Source: Fremontodendron californicum
Taxonomy: Eukaryota > Streptophyta > Magnoliopsida > Malvales > Malvaceae
Direction: 5' to 3'
NCBI GenBank assembly: GCA_030761205.1
Contig: JAULJL010000048.1
Span: forward strand, 3,658,001-3,722,000
DNA length: 64,000 nucleotides
How positions within the stretch are numbered: the stretch's first letter is position 1; every line of letters starts with the position of its first letter. Below the pieces are notes generated by a model, which did no database searches, had not been told where the DNA came from, and worked only from the letters and a program-made list of their open reading frames with translations. Shown piece by piece: positions 23,544 to 36,562 of the stretch. Position numbers and translations under genes: made by a program.

Positions 23544-23840
23544 TGTAGACACCTAATTTTGTCTGGACCACTAAATGAGGTATTTTTCTTCCTAAAATGA
23601 TGTTTTAGAATATAGAAAAGCTCTTCTCACCCTGCAGGTGGTACTCTGAGACTTTGTTTAAGAGGACAAGCATGAAAATTCAATCTTGAAAAAGTCAACT
23701 CCAAAACGTCAACCACTAAAAAGTCAACCCATATTCAAAATCAAGATTCAAAGTTTAATTGAACAATGGTCAAAGAATTTTGATAATCCGTGGTCTACAA
23801 TGAAAGATATGGAGTTTGAGAGATAGGTTACGAAGATTTA

Positions 23841-25300
23841 GTATAAGCTCATAAAATATACATTTTATACCTTTCTACCTTTAGTTTTTGTTATGTTTTC
23901 GATCTTTATCTTGTTTACTTATAATATGTTTTTTAATTTTAGGTACAATAAGGAGAATGAAGTCAAAAGATGTCAATAATGATGGTAAAGAGCTTACAAA
24001 ATCATAATCACAAGATGGAAGAAGATTTGGGAGTCAAAAATATCAATTTCTGATAGAAAAGTAATCAGGCAGATTTGACCTCCGGAGCTTGTTGTAAGGA
24101 AAACATGATGTTAGAGTCTTTATTTGAAGAAACTTCCTCTTGACTTTTGAATTTGACTTGATTATCTTTCCAACGATATATTATGGGCCTAAATCGGATA
24201 AGAAATGGGCATTCAAAATGGCACTAGAATATCTCCCTAAAGAACCCTGCGGCCAGTAAAACCCTAATCGCAAATCTAAAAAAAGGCAAAAACGTGATTT
24301 TTGCACCTCCAGGCTTACTTGTGCGGCAAGGACTTATTCTCAGGGTTTTACAGCTCTATAAATACCATCTTTTGAGCCAAAAACTAGATATCTTTTGAGG
24401 AGAGTCAAAGATCATCATTATTTTTCTTCTCCATTCTTTTATTTTCTTTTTAGTTTTATGTATATATTATCTATGCCTATGCTAGGCTAAACTTTTATTT
24501 GGTTAAGGGTGATTTCAAAGCCCTAGACATATTTTGTAATTGATTTTCAGATTCTACCTATCATTAATTTTCCATCAAAGTTACTTATGTTTATCTACAA
24601 CAATTGTTTATGATGTTGTCTTGATTTATTTAGGTGTACAACTAGATAGATCTTGATAATTATCTATTGCTAGTTTAGGAGTCTTGATCCGTGTAATTAT
24701 CTTGATTTCCTATTCATAAGTGGCAATTTGTGATTAATGATTATGGTCAAGTTTTCAATAATTGCAAAGTGGAACATAACCTAAGTTGAACAATCCGAGC
24801 TTATGTGTTTGTTGCTTAGATCAACCTATCTTTCTCATCATAAAGCTGCTATTAAATTGAACTTAAAGAGCTTATTCTAGGTTGTTTGATAGTTAGAGAT
24901 TAAATAGAGAGCTTGTTCTATTTAACGACAAACTAAGGAAAGATTGGGGTAACAGAGCTTGTTGTTATCTACGGTTGTTAACTTTGATAGCTAATTAATG
25001 TTGATAGATATGAAATTGATTCTTAATGATGTCTAGTGGTGGAGAATGAAACCTTAACCATATTTTTCATATTTGATTCTTCTTAATTACTTGTTTTCTC
25101 ATTCTTATTGTTAACTTTAGTTTAAATCTGATTTCAAAATCTCTTTTACTTTTGTTTACTTGTTTTTAAGGGATAAACTATTAACTTATAAACTAAAACC
25201 CAATCCCTGAGAACTCGACCCTTGCTAATCACTATACTCTATAATTGATTTTTTTTTTTAAGTGCAAGGTTAAATAAGATACACTCTTTTGGGTGCATCA
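23841..25300 (+). mobile_element. 5' LTR of element F (1460 bp)
   Basis: It begins with an altered end (GTATAAGCTC against TGATAAGCTC in the 3' copy) and ends GGGTGCATCA. A TATA box TATAAATA lies at 24357-24364. The differences from 28247-29710 are scattered substitutions and 1-3 base indels. Confidence 0.85.
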
Positions 25301-25306
25301 AGTTTT

Positions 25307-25324
25307 TGGCGTCGTTGCCAGGGA
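25307..25324 (+). promoter_or_regulatory. Degenerate tRNA-Asp primer-binding site of element F
   Basis: TGGCGTCGTTGCCAGGGA lies six bases after the LTR. It differs at two positions from TGGCGCCGTTGCCGGGGA, the complement of the tRNA-Asp 3' end. Both changes (C to T, G to A) look like decay of methylated cytosines. Confidence 0.85.
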
Positions 25325-25435
25325 TTGCTTTCTTTAGTTTATTTGGTACTTGGTTTATTCTTATTTTCAGTTCTAATTAGTTTTATCTTCGTGTACATAC
25401 AGGTTTTTCTTTTCAAATTTTGAAGAAAAAAAACA

Positions 25436-26373
25436 ATGGAATTGAGCAATCTAACACTTGAAGAGTTGGTGGCATACATGAACATGGAGAATCAACAAGC
25501 CAATCTCACCTCCCCAGTTCAACAATTGGCCATGGGAGGATGTCAAGGCCATCAAAGGTTCCAACACCAACCATATGATCATTACTCAAACACTTACCAT
25601 GAGGGATGGTGGGATCATACTAATTATGGCTACTCAAAAAATTTCCAAGAAGTAGATCCTTATGCCAATTACACTCATCCATCTAGCTCCAATCAATCAT
25701 GGTCTCAAGAACCAGATCTTTTTCATCCATCACATATGACTCAAAACTCAAGTACTTCTGTAGAAGATCTTGTCTATTCGCTTGTTACTGATACTTTGCA
25801 ATTCCAACAGGAAACAAGAGCAAGCATCCAGAGTTTGGAAAAGCAAATGAGCCAATTGGCTAGTAGTATGGTGGGATAGATAGCACAAAGATCTGAAGAA
25901 CTCCCAGCCCAAACGATGATTAACCCAAAGGAGAATGCTACTATTGTGACCTTGAGGAATGAGAAACAAGATGAGGATGAGACAAAATTAGAGATGGATT
26001 CTATTCTTGAGGATAATGAAGCCACAAATCCAAATAAGAGTACTTCGACACCTGAGGCACGTTTAAGGTTCCAATTTTTACTAATGTTTCTTTTCCATCT
26101 TTTCCTAGTAGATTTGCAAAGTTCAAGGAGGAGGAACATGAACAACACATGCCGAAAATCTTAAACAACTTGTTTTTGGATGCCATTCAACAAGTATCAA
26201 AATATGCTCCATTCCTCGATGAGATATGCACCACAAAAGATGATGAAATAATATTTGTAATGGAGAATGCATCCACTGTTGTGTAAAGAAAGCTTCTTAT
26301 CAAACGCATAAATTTGGGAAATTTCATGTATGAGCCTGACAAGCCTAAAAAGCCAAGAAGGGGTGTTGGTTAG
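25436..26373 (+). pseudogene. Athila-like partial gag, decayed (element F)
   Basis: Collinear with the intact 312-codon gag of element J. It opens MELSNLTLEELVAYMNMENQ and has a predicted helical region (TLQFQQETRASIQSLEKQMS) and an acidic linker after NATIVTLRN. The frame is cut by TAG at 25877-25879 and shifts near 26,065. A further in-phase TAA occurs at 26284-26286. The expected end is TAG at 26371-26373. Like the J protein it lacks a capsid domain and zinc knuckle. Confidence 0.85.
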
Positions 26374-28246
26374 GTTCAAAACACTAACTCAAGTGTTAAT
26401 TGGGAAGGCACCCCAATTAAAGAAGAAATTGTCAACCTGCCATATTCAGATTTGCTTTCTCTTTCTCTTTCTCTTTCTTTTCCTTTTTCTTTTATTATTT
26501 TTATTTTTCTTTTTATGTTTATTTGTTAATTTTTTGTTTAGTATTTTAGGATTATTTAGGTTGCATGAGTTTGTTTTGTTTTGAGTCTTAGTTGTTCCTA
26601 TTCTTATGTTATTAGTTCTTTTCTCTTACACATGATTCTTTCATTTGGGTTAATAGCATTACATTGAGGACAATGTAAGAATAAGTGTGGGGGGAAGGAT
26701 TTAGGATTTATTTTATTTTATTTTTGTCTATTAATTTTTTTTATGAGACTTTAATATTATTATTATTTTTTTTAGTGTGTTTTTAATACAATGATGAGAT
26801 ATGAATTGCATAGGTCTAAAACTAGTTTAGTAGTGAGAAGATTTTTCATGAGAATTAAGCTTGATATCATTTTTCATGGAGCCAATGTTAATATGATATG
26901 TTGATTGAGAAAGAAGCATGTTTAGACTTAAAATCGACTTGAATAATCATCCTTGTGAGTTTTGAGCCTATATAATTGATGCATTATACATATCAATCTA
27001 ATTTCCTTCTTTAGTGCTCTTATGATTACATGATTCTCTAGAACTTGCTTTAAACCGTTTGAGACTATATTGATGTATGTGACAACATGAATATGATAGA
27101 GGCATTAGGATTATGACCAGGGCCAATTAGCCAGCCCTTATTGATGTTCCAAGAGAACATCCCCCTAGTGAGCCAATTTGAGCCTACAATGAATAAGCTA
27201 TTTCTTTGGTAACCATATCTTGCACCTAGCCTAAATACATTTATATCTTTACCCTTGTTCTAAAGATGGACTAGAATGTTTGAGACATATTGCAAAAACA
27301 AGGGATACTTTTTGAAAATTTGGGTTAGAACAAAAGATAAGTGTAGGGGAGGAGAGAGGCAAAAGTCAAGAGAAAAAGAAAAGGGAACATTGTAAAAATA
27401 CATTCCCATGAAAAAAATGAAAAAAAAAATTTGAACCATCTCTTGGACTTTTGGTTAAAGAAAAGAAAAAGAATGTTACAAGGTTGGTTAGAATGAAGCA
27501 AAGGCTCAACATAAAATATTCAGCCTATGTGATTATGTAATTCCAAGGAATATTGAGAAAGTTTTATTTGCAAAATCTTATTTTGTCTCTAAATTCTATG
27601 AAGTCTTTGGAACCTTTGTAATATCTTTTATCTTTTATTCATTAACCACATTATAACCCCTTGACGCCATTACAACCTTGAATAAAGACCTTTTGATTTA
27701 TGAAGTTGCATGATCTAAATAGTGGATAATAGGTGGACAAGCAAGAATATGGTTGTACTGTTTTCATGAGATTATTTGAGTGTAAACACTTTACCACTAC
27801 TTTAAAGAGTGAAAATCATGAGAGTATAGTGAGAAGTTGAGATTAAGTTTGAATATGCACTATTTTGATTGAAATATGTTATGTTAATATTGTCTTAACT
27901 CAAACTATTTACATTCAAGTAAGATTTTTTGTGAATTTCTTTAAGCTATTGATTAGTTTATAAGACTTGTCCAATGATTATCTCTAATTTATATTGGAAG
28001 GATTAGTTGTAATTATTATTTTTTTTTTTTAGTTTTTCGTATGTCTTCAATGTTTGTGGGTATCGTCCTAGTAAACCCTCACGAGACTAAACTCGTCCAC
28101 TAGAGACACCTAGGGGTTTAAAGGCTTGTGTCACATGCTAAGTGCCATCGTGATTTCCTACGAAAGTGGATTAGATTAGATTTTTCTTATTTTATTTTTA
28201 ATTTGTTTTGCTCGAGGACTAGCAAAAAGCTAAGTGTGGGGGTATT
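26374..28246 (+). other. Long non-coding 3' region of element F
   Basis: No coding domain. It is collinear with 42080-43817 in G and 51050-52770 in J. It starts with a (TTTCTC)n-type pyrimidine tract (about 26,457-26,490) and carries the hairpin ACATTGAGGACAATGT (26661-26676). Three purine tracts follow: AAGTGTGGGGGG at 26693, AAGTGTAGGGG at 27339, and the terminal PPT AAGTGTGGGGGTA at 28232. Its conservation in three elements suggests cis-acting roles. Confidence 0.7.
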
Positions 28247-29710
28247 TGATAAGCTCATAAAAATATACATTTTATGCCTTTCTACCTTTAGTTTTTGTTA
28301 TGTTTTCGATCTTTATCTTGTTTACTTATAATAAGTTTTTGAATTTTAGGTACAATAAGGAGAATGAAGTCAAAATATGTCAATAATGATGGTAAAGAGC
28401 TTACAAAATCATAATCACAAGATGGAAGAAGACTTGGGAGTCAAAAATATCAATTTCTGATAGAAAAGTAATCAGGCAGATTTGACCTCCGGAGCTTGTT
28501 GTAAGGAAAACATGATGTTAGATTCTCTATTTGAAGAAACTTCCTACTTGGCTTTTGAAGTTGACTTGATTATCTTTCCAACGATATATTATGGGCCTAA
28601 ATCGGATAAGAAATGGGCATTCAAAATGGCACTAGAATATCTCCCTAAAGAACCCTACGGCGAGTAAAACCCTAATCGCAAATCTAAAAAAAAAAGGCAA
28701 AAACGTGATTTTTGCACCTCCAGGCTTACTTGTGCGGCAAGAACTTATTCTCAGGGTTTTAAAGCTCTATAAATACCATCTTTTGACCTACAAACTAGAC
28801 ATCTTTTGAGGAGAGTCAAAGATCATTATTATTTTTCTTCTCCATTCTTTTATTTTCTTTTTAGTTTTATGTATATATTATCTATGCCTATGCTAGGCTA
28901 AACTTTTATTTGGTTAAGGGTGATTTTAAAGCCCTAGACATATTTTGTAATTGATTTTCAGATTCTACCTATCATTAATTTTCTATGAAAGTTGCTTATG
29001 TTTTTCTACAATAATTATTTATGATGTTGTCTTGATTTATTTAGGTGTACAACTAGATAGATCTTGATAATTATCTATTGCTAGTTTAGGAGTCTTGATC
29101 CGTGTAATTGTCTTGATCTCCTATTCATAAGTGGCAATTTATGATTAATGATTATGGTCAAGTTTTCAATAATTACAAAGTGGAACATAACCTAAGTTGA
29201 ACAATCTGAGCTTATGTGTTTGTTGCTTAGATCAACCTATCTTTCTCATCATAAAGCTGCTATTAAATTGAACTTAGAGAGCTTATTCTAGGTTGTTTGA
29301 TAGTTAGAGATTAAATAGAGAGCTTGTTCTATTTAACGACAAACTAAGGAAAGATTGGGGTAACAGAGCCTGTTGTTATCTACGATTGTTAACTTTGATA
29401 GCTAATTAATGTTGATAGATATGAAATTGATTCTTAATGATGTCTAGTGGTGGAGAATGAAACCTTAACCATATTTTTCATATTTGATTCTTCTTAATTA
29501 CTTGTTTTCTCATTCTTATTGTTAACTTTAGTTTAAATCTGATTTCAAAATCTCCTTTACTTTTGTTTACTTGTTTTTAAGTGAGAAACTATTAACTTAT
29601 AAACTAAAACCCAATCCCTGAGGACTCGACCCTTACTAATCACTACACTCTATAATTGATTTTTTTTTTAAGTGCAAGGTTAAATAAGATACACTCTTTT
29701 GGGTGCATCA
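28247..29710 (+). mobile_element. 3' LTR of element F (1464 bp)
   Basis: Runs from TGATAAGCTC to GGGTGCATCA, preceded by a purine tract ending GGGGGTATT. TATAAATA lies at 28768-28775. The R/U5 half (from the GCTAGGCTAAAC block onward) reappears in the mosaic LTR of element J. Confidence 0.9.
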
Positions 29711-32700
29711 GGAAAGGAAACCCTAGTTCAAAAAATTTGGAGAAAAGTACTTAGACAATCAAATTGGTCGAAATTGGAGGTTTCGAATGGAAGATAAGCC
29801 ATGACTACGGGTAATGGAGAGGCCATTTGGAAGCAAAACTGAAGGAAAAGTCAATTTGGAATAAAACCGAGAATTAGGATTGTTTGTGGATTTTGGCAAA
29901 ATTGGGAAAAATTACTGAAATGGCCCGATTCGGTAAAATTAAAGCCCCTAATTGGTGAGGAGTGAGTAAAAAAGGATAGCCCAAGGCTCAGTCTGAAGTA
30001 ATTCCGAGAAAATAGCCGATTGGAGGAAAAACGGAAAAATGAGAAAATCCTCGATATTAAGAAAAGGAAAAATCAAATTGGAGGGGAATTTGATCGTAAA
30101 AATTCGGCGTTTTTGGACCAACTCCAATTCAATATATAACAAAGGCACGTAAAAAGAAAATCTGGAATTCGAACTTGTTTTGAGTAAAACCAAGGCTTCA
30201 AATGTAGAAGGGCAAATTTGGAAAATTCGAGAAAAATAACAAATGAGCTCGGAAAATTACCAAAACTTCCAGATCTCAATATTATGACATTTGGAGGAGA
30301 TTGGAAAAGAAAAATCTAGATTCGGAGCTCGTTTGCAAAATTGCAAATTTTGGGCCCACTAAGCTAAAATTCCAGAAGATAAATCCCGAAAAAAATAGCA
30401 AATGAGCTCAGAAAATTATGAAAACTTCTAGATCTCAATTTCAAATTATTTGGAAAATATTGGTGAAGAAAAATTCAGATTCGGAGCTCGTTTGCAAAAT
30501 GACAAATTTCGGGCCCACTAAGTTGAAATTCCAGAAGATAAATCCCGAAAAAATAGAAAATGAGCTCAGAAAATTATAAAAACTTCTAGATCTCAATTTT
30601 AAATTATTTGGAAGAGATTGGCGAATAAAAATCCAGAATCAGAGCTCGTTTGAAAAATGGTAAAAGTTCGGGTGCACTAAGGGGTAATTTTGGAAGAAAA
30701 ATTCAGGAAAAATAGCAAATAGGCTCGGAAATTTATGAAAACTTCCAGAACTCAATTTTATATTATTTAGGAAGTATTGAAAAAATAAAATTTGGATTTG
30801 GAGTCCGTTTGCTATTTAATTAGGTTCGAGGGCTAAAAGGGTAATTGTATTGAAGAAACTGAAAAAGGCCTTTCTTGCATTTAAAAAAATAGAGATTGGG
30901 CTGGATTGTGAAGGGCCATTTGACCAGGCCCAAGCCCAAGGGGAGGATGAATTTTGCTGAGTTCTTGCACCCAAGGGCCAAAAGTGGATAGTAAGGTAGT
31001 TATTTTTTTTATCAAGCCTTTGTAATTGTGCCACATGGACCAATGCATGAAGCGGAAGGATGTCAACATGATGGCTTCATATTTTTGAACAGCTGTATTA
31101 GTTAGGGGCTGATTACTTAATCTAAGGATGGTAATTTCACATTTGAAGCATCTTGGATTAGTGGCCTTTGGATCAAACTAGCTAGGAAAAAAATGACAAC
31201 ATCCTACACCAAATTGTGTCCATTCGGCTACCTTAAGGGGGAGGGGTTTTCATTTTGCAAACACTCTTTTGGCTGATCACTATTCATTTTGGGAGCAAAT
31301 AGCTAAGTTTTGAAAAGCAAAGAAGAGAAGAAAGGCTTGAAAAATAGCTTTTGAAGGTAGCCAAAAGGCACCTAACTCTTGCATTTCCTTTCCTTTTCCA
31401 TGCTTAACTTGTTGATTTTCTTTGAGATTTTGTGATTTTTTGTTGTTTTTGGTTGTGAAATAAATGTTTTAAAACTTCCTCCTAAAGCTCCTACCTTATG
31501 TTTTCTTGAAAAAAATCAAAGAAAAAAATAATTTTTGTACCTATTTTTTGAGTTGGCCGAATGGCCTATTGTTTGTGCATGGCTTGTGTTTGATTCATTT
31601 TCCATGTTGGTTGTGATGTTCTAGCTTGTTTTGATGTTCTAACTTTTTAAAATAGTTAAGATATGGAGCTTGTTTTCAACTTTTTCATTTATTTACTATT
31701 ATTTTGCTGATTTTATCATTTTGTTTTCATGTCTACTTACTTTGTTTGCCATTTTTAATTTTCTATTTTCAACATGTTAAGTTGTTCAAGCTTTGTGGTT
31801 TTACTATATTATGTGTTTGTGTATTTGTCTAGCTACATCTTTGCCTTTGCATCATGTTTGTTTAGTCTAACATGTTTCCTTTTAAGTCTTGCATATACTA
31901 TACCATGTGTTTGTGTTAATGTCATGCTAGAATTTCACCATTTAGATATGTGACCATTCGGCTTCCCCCTTTGTTTTTGCCTTGTGTGTGAATTTTAATC
32001 TTGTTTAGTTGACATGCTTGCATTTCTATGCCATGATATTGTGTATTTGATTTACTACGCCATGTGTTTGTGTTATTTCAATGCATTTCCATGCTCATTA
32101 AGTCTAGGTTGTATTTGCATTCCCATGCATTTCATGCATATTAGGTCTAGGTTGCATTAATTGCCATGCACAAGTTCATTTAGGCATTAGGTCATTGTTT
32201 ATGCCATGCATTTTTTATGTCATTTAGGCCTTAGATCATGCATTTCAAGCATTTAACTTGCTGTTTGTTCATGCATTTCATATCATACCACTTGATTTTT
32301 GACTTAAGCCAATCAATGGCTCAAAGCCAAGCTCACATGAGCATGCTTGTGGAAAAATTAAGAAGTTGTTAAGTTGGATTTTCTACATTTGTGATTTTTT
32401 TTTCATTAGGCAATCTTTGTCCAAATTTTTATAAATTTTAGCTACTGTTTGTAGGTCCTTAGAGAGTCTCGAATATTTTTATTATGATTTTTGAATGATT
32501 TTATCAAAGGCTTAAAAATGTTTTTTTGGCAAAACAATTTTTCACCCAGTGTTCTGACTTTCATGATTTTTCTGGTAAGTCATCCTTAGCCTAAAGATTA
32601 AGACAATTTTTTCCCATAGAGCTCGACATGTTCTAAGTCTCCCATAATTTTTTCAGATTTTTTTGAAAATTAAAAATAGGTTAAAAATCACGTTTTAAAA

Positions 32701-33448
32701 CTGGTCAGTAAAGTCAGATTTGATTTTAAGGGAAAAATAATTTTCTATTTTGGTTAAGGTATTAAGAGAGGGCTTATTTAGAACCTTAGCTACTGTCCTA
32801 GGTTGATTTATAAGTCATTTTAATCTTAAAAAATTATTTTATAAAGTTTGGGTCAAAGGTGGTCAAGTCCGGGTTTTCAAAGTCAAAAAAATAGAGCCTT
32901 TTTAAAAGGGAATTTAGGCTTAATTCTATTCTCATCCAAGAATTTTCAAAATTGTTTTCAAACCAATCACAAAGTATTTTGATTTTAGAAAATTTAATTT
33001 GATGTCTTTTCCTAAGGTAGTCAGATATCTTTTTAGGCATACGGATTTCCTTATTTACAGAAAAAAATACACTTTCATGCATTGCATTTTTCATGTTCAT
33101 GCATATTATATGATATATGATTTTTTGCTATGAATATTTCTATGGTAATGTTATTATTTTGATTTATATTTTGGTGTTATATTGTTTGTTATATGGTTGG
33201 GAATATTCTATGTTATCCTATGCTTTTTGCTTAGTCATTTATTTTTGTCACATCATTTAGGATTTATTTATGTTCATGCATTGTTATTTTTATTTTCATG
33301 CATATTTCATGATAATATTATTTTATGTTTCATATCATTTCATATCACTTAGATTATATTGCCATGTCATTTAGATTATATTATGTCATTTAGAATATGC
33401 CATGTCATTTAAAATATGCCATATCATTTAGATTTGTCATGTCATTTA

Positions 33449-33690
33449 AATTATATTAGGTCATTTAGAATATATTATATCACTTAGGTTATATCATTTC
33501 ATTTAAAATATACTATGTCACTTAGGTTATATTATTTCATTTAGAATATATTATGTCACTTAGGTTATATCATTTCATTTAGAATATATTATGTCACTTA
33601 GGTTATATCATGTCATTTAGAATATATTATGTCACTTAGGTTATATCATGTCATTTAGGTTATATTATATCATTTAGATTTTACTATATC
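33449..33690 (+). repeat. 38-bp tandem array in LTR of element E
   Basis: GGTTATATCATTTCATTTAG with AATATATTATGTCACTTA recurs at exactly 38-bp spacing: GGTTAT at 33487, 33525, 33563, 33601 and 33639. Flanking diverged units extend to about 33,340. Confidence 0.9.
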
Positions 33691-34427
33691 ATCTTTATTA
33701 TGTCGCACATGTTCATATTCATTTTTTTAAAATGTTTTAAAATAGGATAATGATTTTCAATAAAATAAAGATATTTTCGAGTTTAAATAATTCATGAGTT
33801 CTCTGTCGGGTTTGCTGAGGAGGATATCATCAATTATCATTAATAAAGGAATATCTTTCTTTCAAAAAAACGAGAATGATTCGAAATTTTTTTCAAATAA
33901 ATAAAAATTTCTATATTTTGCCGCGTTTGTCGGGGAATATAGGAAAATTTTTTGAATTAATAAATTTCGGGTCATTTTCAATTAAAAATGGAATTATTCT
34001 TCTTAAAATTGGGAATTAATTTGAAATACCAAATTTAAAACCGACTTTTATCGAGACTTGAGATAACACACGATTAATAAGATACCGTTTTATACGGGCT
34101 TTGTGGGGGTGCTAATCCTTCCCTGCACGTAACCGAGTCCCGAACCCGCTTCTTTGATTTCTCTGGTTTAAAAACGTAGACTTGAAATTGGTTTTAAAAA
34201 TGTTTTAATTAATTTTAAAATGTTTTGCAAAACCGGTTTTAATAGGTAGCCGATCACACCTAGCCAAAAAAAGATTGGTGGCGACTCCATGTCTTTTTTC
34301 GAGGTTGTTTTCAAAACCCTTATTTTATTTCAAGAGGAGTTAAGTCGTCTTTTCCTCTGTTTTCCCCAATGTCACACTTAATGAATAAAGTCTCGCGATG
34401 AGACTTGTTATTTTTTAGGTTGCGACA

Positions 34428-34867
34428 GACGGGATCTCTTATGATTATCGAAAATGCGGTCTGTTGGAACCTTATTGGGTAAATGCATAGTTTCAGATTG
34501 TTAGATAGTTAGTGGAAAAGGAAAGACGTTGTTAAGATACATATGGAATTTATACTTAAAAGATGTGTGCATATTACTTTGTGTAATATAAATGAGTTCA
34601 AGTATAAGAATGTCTTGAAAAAACAAGTGCACTTGGTGTTTGGTACGTTTCATGAGTTTGAAATGTGTTTTCAACTCACATGAAAGGGATTGAAAGTAGC
34701 CAAACTATGTATCGACAAGTCTTAGAGCACATGAGGCGTGGTTAATGATATATGCATCATGAACGTGAATAACTTAAGAGTTATTCTGATTTGACATCTA
34801 TGATAAGTCATGGATGAGTTATATGGATTGAGTAAGATCTCTTATTTATAACTTAACAGTTGCATAT
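34428..34867 (+). mobile_element. Copia-like internal 3' region (left part, split by element G)
   Basis: Non-coding sequence starting GACGGGATCTCTTATGATTA. It is about 90% similar by eye to 55984-56410, which reads through the position where G is inserted. It continues after G at 45323. It ends against a polypurine-like GAGTGGGAGC and an LTR at 45467. Confidence 0.65.
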
Positions 34868-36367
34868 TGATAACTCGTATAATTATATAGTTTTTAGTTA
34901 TGTTTTATTATTATTTTGTGTCAAATACGAGTTATTATTGCTTAGTCTAATTGTGTTTATGATTTTTTATATTTTTATGTAATTTGGTGTTTTTCACGAG
35001 TTTCTTTGAGTGATTTCAGATTACTAGGTTAAATAAAGAATTAAGGGCAAATCCAGTTCAGTTCCATATCCGACACCTTTTGCCATATCAGCTATATCTG
35101 GAGTTTCACTGAAGAAATAAGGCTGAAATTTTAACCGTGCATAGTTAAGAGGCATATCTATCTTTTTCATGTTTTACACTTCTTGAAACGGAGTCGTTTT
35201 CCCTACCGAAATCAACCATCAAGTTGGCTAATGTGCAATGACGTCTGTTCTGCACCGTTTTGGTATTTTGACCATATCTTCCGATCCACATGAGCAAATG
35301 ATCTGATTCCAATGGCTATGGATTCGTAACTGATAGGGGTATATTTTTCTAGAATACCATTTTATCAGATCGAGCCTCCAACATTGACAAACTCGACCAT
35401 CAAGCTGGCTTATCAGAATTGTCATACAATATGACGAAAATTGTTAGAAAAATGCACCCACCTATTATACCTACCTTTGAAATTTGTAAAGCTTGTCTCT
35501 TGTCATTTAGCCCTCCAAAATGTGTATAAATAGAGGGCCTTGGATGAGTATTGGAAAAGGGGGGATACATTGGTAGGATATTAGCCATTGTAATAAAATT
35601 CTCTAAGTTTTCTTTTTCTTTCCTTTCTCTAGTTTTCTTTTTCTTTATTTACTTATGCTTCTTACATTTCTTTTCATTTTATTCATATCTAGTATGTGTT
35701 GCTAATCATATTGTTGAGGTGATGAGGTGAAGCTCTTGGTAAATGTTAAGATTAGTCTCTTAAACATGAGCTAAAATTTATAAACACTAGTATAGATAAT
35801 ATTTTCTTTTGGTTTAAAATCATACTTGCAAAGTAGGGATCTTGATTCATTATTGACAATGAAAATGGCACAGTAAATGCTTGGTTTCATAACCTTGATT
35901 TGTTGTAGACATATACCTTGGCATAAGGAATGCTTGGACTCTTTTTGTGAGTTTTGAGGACACCAAATGAACATAATATCATATGCTATGGACGTTGGAC
36001 AATTTGGACTGAATTGCTAAACCTTCCGATTGGAACCTCCCTTATGTGTGGATTTCAATTGTGTAATAAAACAAGATTAATCTTAGCATAACACCAAGAG
36101 TGGATTCTCTAACCTCAACATCTTTTCTTATTGTTGTTTATATCTTGTTTAATTTCTTTTATATTTTGTTTATTTTGTTCTCTAATATCTTGTTTATCTT
36201 ATTTTGTTGTTGATTCCCTAATATCTTGTTTACTTTCTTTTTCTTATATATTTATAAACTTATACTTACTAATACGCTTCCTTGTGGTTCGACCTCGGAC
36301 ACCCGAGAATTTATTACTTGAACATAACCTGCACTTGGGTTTACGACTCTTAATTGAGTCTCCATCA
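34868..36367 (+). mobile_element. 5' LTR of element G (1500 bp)
   Basis: Runs from TGATAACTCG to TCTCCATCA. A canonical TATA box TATAAATAGA at 35525-35534 precedes a pyrimidine-rich transcribed leader. Short frames conserved between both LTRs on the minus strand (for example 35400-35588) are carried by the duplication and are not genes. Confidence 0.95.
35525..35534 (+). promoter_or_regulatory. TATA box of the G 5' LTR promoter
   Basis: TATAAATAGA follows the Athila-type U3. The same box recurs at 44475 in the 3' LTR and as TATAAATA at 46343 and 53417 in the J LTRs. It should drive genomic RNA synthesis. Confidence 0.8.
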
Positions 36368-36373
36368 AGTTTT

Positions 36374-36391
36374 TGGCGCCGTTGCCGGGGA
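36374..36391 (+). promoter_or_regulatory. tRNA-Asp primer-binding site of element G
   Basis: TGGCGCCGTTGCCGGGGA is an 18/18 complement of the plant tRNA-Asp 3' end including CCA. It starts six bases after the LTR. Use of tRNA-Asp is typical of Athila elements. Confidence 0.95.
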
Positions 36392-36416
36392 AGCAATACT
36401 AAGTATATAAGTTTAT

Positions 36417-36562
36417 AAGTATATTTATTTTTATTGGCTGGTTATACCGCCTAATTTGTATATTAACTTTGTTTTATTTTTATTGGCTGGTTATACCGCC
36501 TAATTTTCTATATATTTATATTTCTATTGTATATTAACTTTGTTTTATTTTTATTGGCTGGT
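36417..36562 (+). repeat. Leader repeat TTATTGGCTGGTTATACCGC of element G
   Basis: Two full copies and one partial copy of TTTTTATTGGCTGGTTATAC with CGCCTAATTT lie between primer-binding site and gag. A copy of this leader tract is found inside the LTRs of element J (47191-47314 and 54265-54388). Confidence 0.9.

Larger units (their letters stand above)
23841..29710 (+). mobile_element. Gag-only Athila-like element F (5.9 kb)
   Basis: Two LTRs (23841-25300 and 28247-29710) flank a degenerate tRNA-Asp primer-binding site, a gag pseudogene and a long non-coding 3' region ending in a polypurine tract. There is no protease, RT or integrase, so it depended on enzymes supplied in trans. It is inserted in the LTR of element E. 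No 5-bp target duplication is visible, and the 5' LTR begins GT instead of TG. Small differences between the LTRs indicate an older insertion than J. Confidence 0.85.
23544..34427 (+). mobile_element. 3' LTR of Ogre/Tat-like element E, split by insertion F
   Basis: It begins TGTAGACACC and continues collinearly with the LTR of element A to about 23,840. It is interrupted by element F (23841-29710) and resumes at 29,711 (GGAAAGGAAACCCTAG, matching GAAAGGAAACCTTAAT at about 11,365) to GGTTGCGACA at 34,427. Without the insertion it is about 5.0 kb. The 38-bp array near its end is cleaner than in A. The right flank is copia-like sequence. Confidence 0.8.

Noticed and set aside
26330..26584. 84-codon Phe/Leu-rich frame after the F gag
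   Set aside because: Made by the (TTTCTC)n pyrimidine tract.
36131..36418. Hydrophobic frame in the G LTR (also at 45081-45419)
   Set aside because: Repeated in both LTRs and made of TTT/CTT-rich transcribed leader. It looks like a membrane protein only because of pyrimidine bias.
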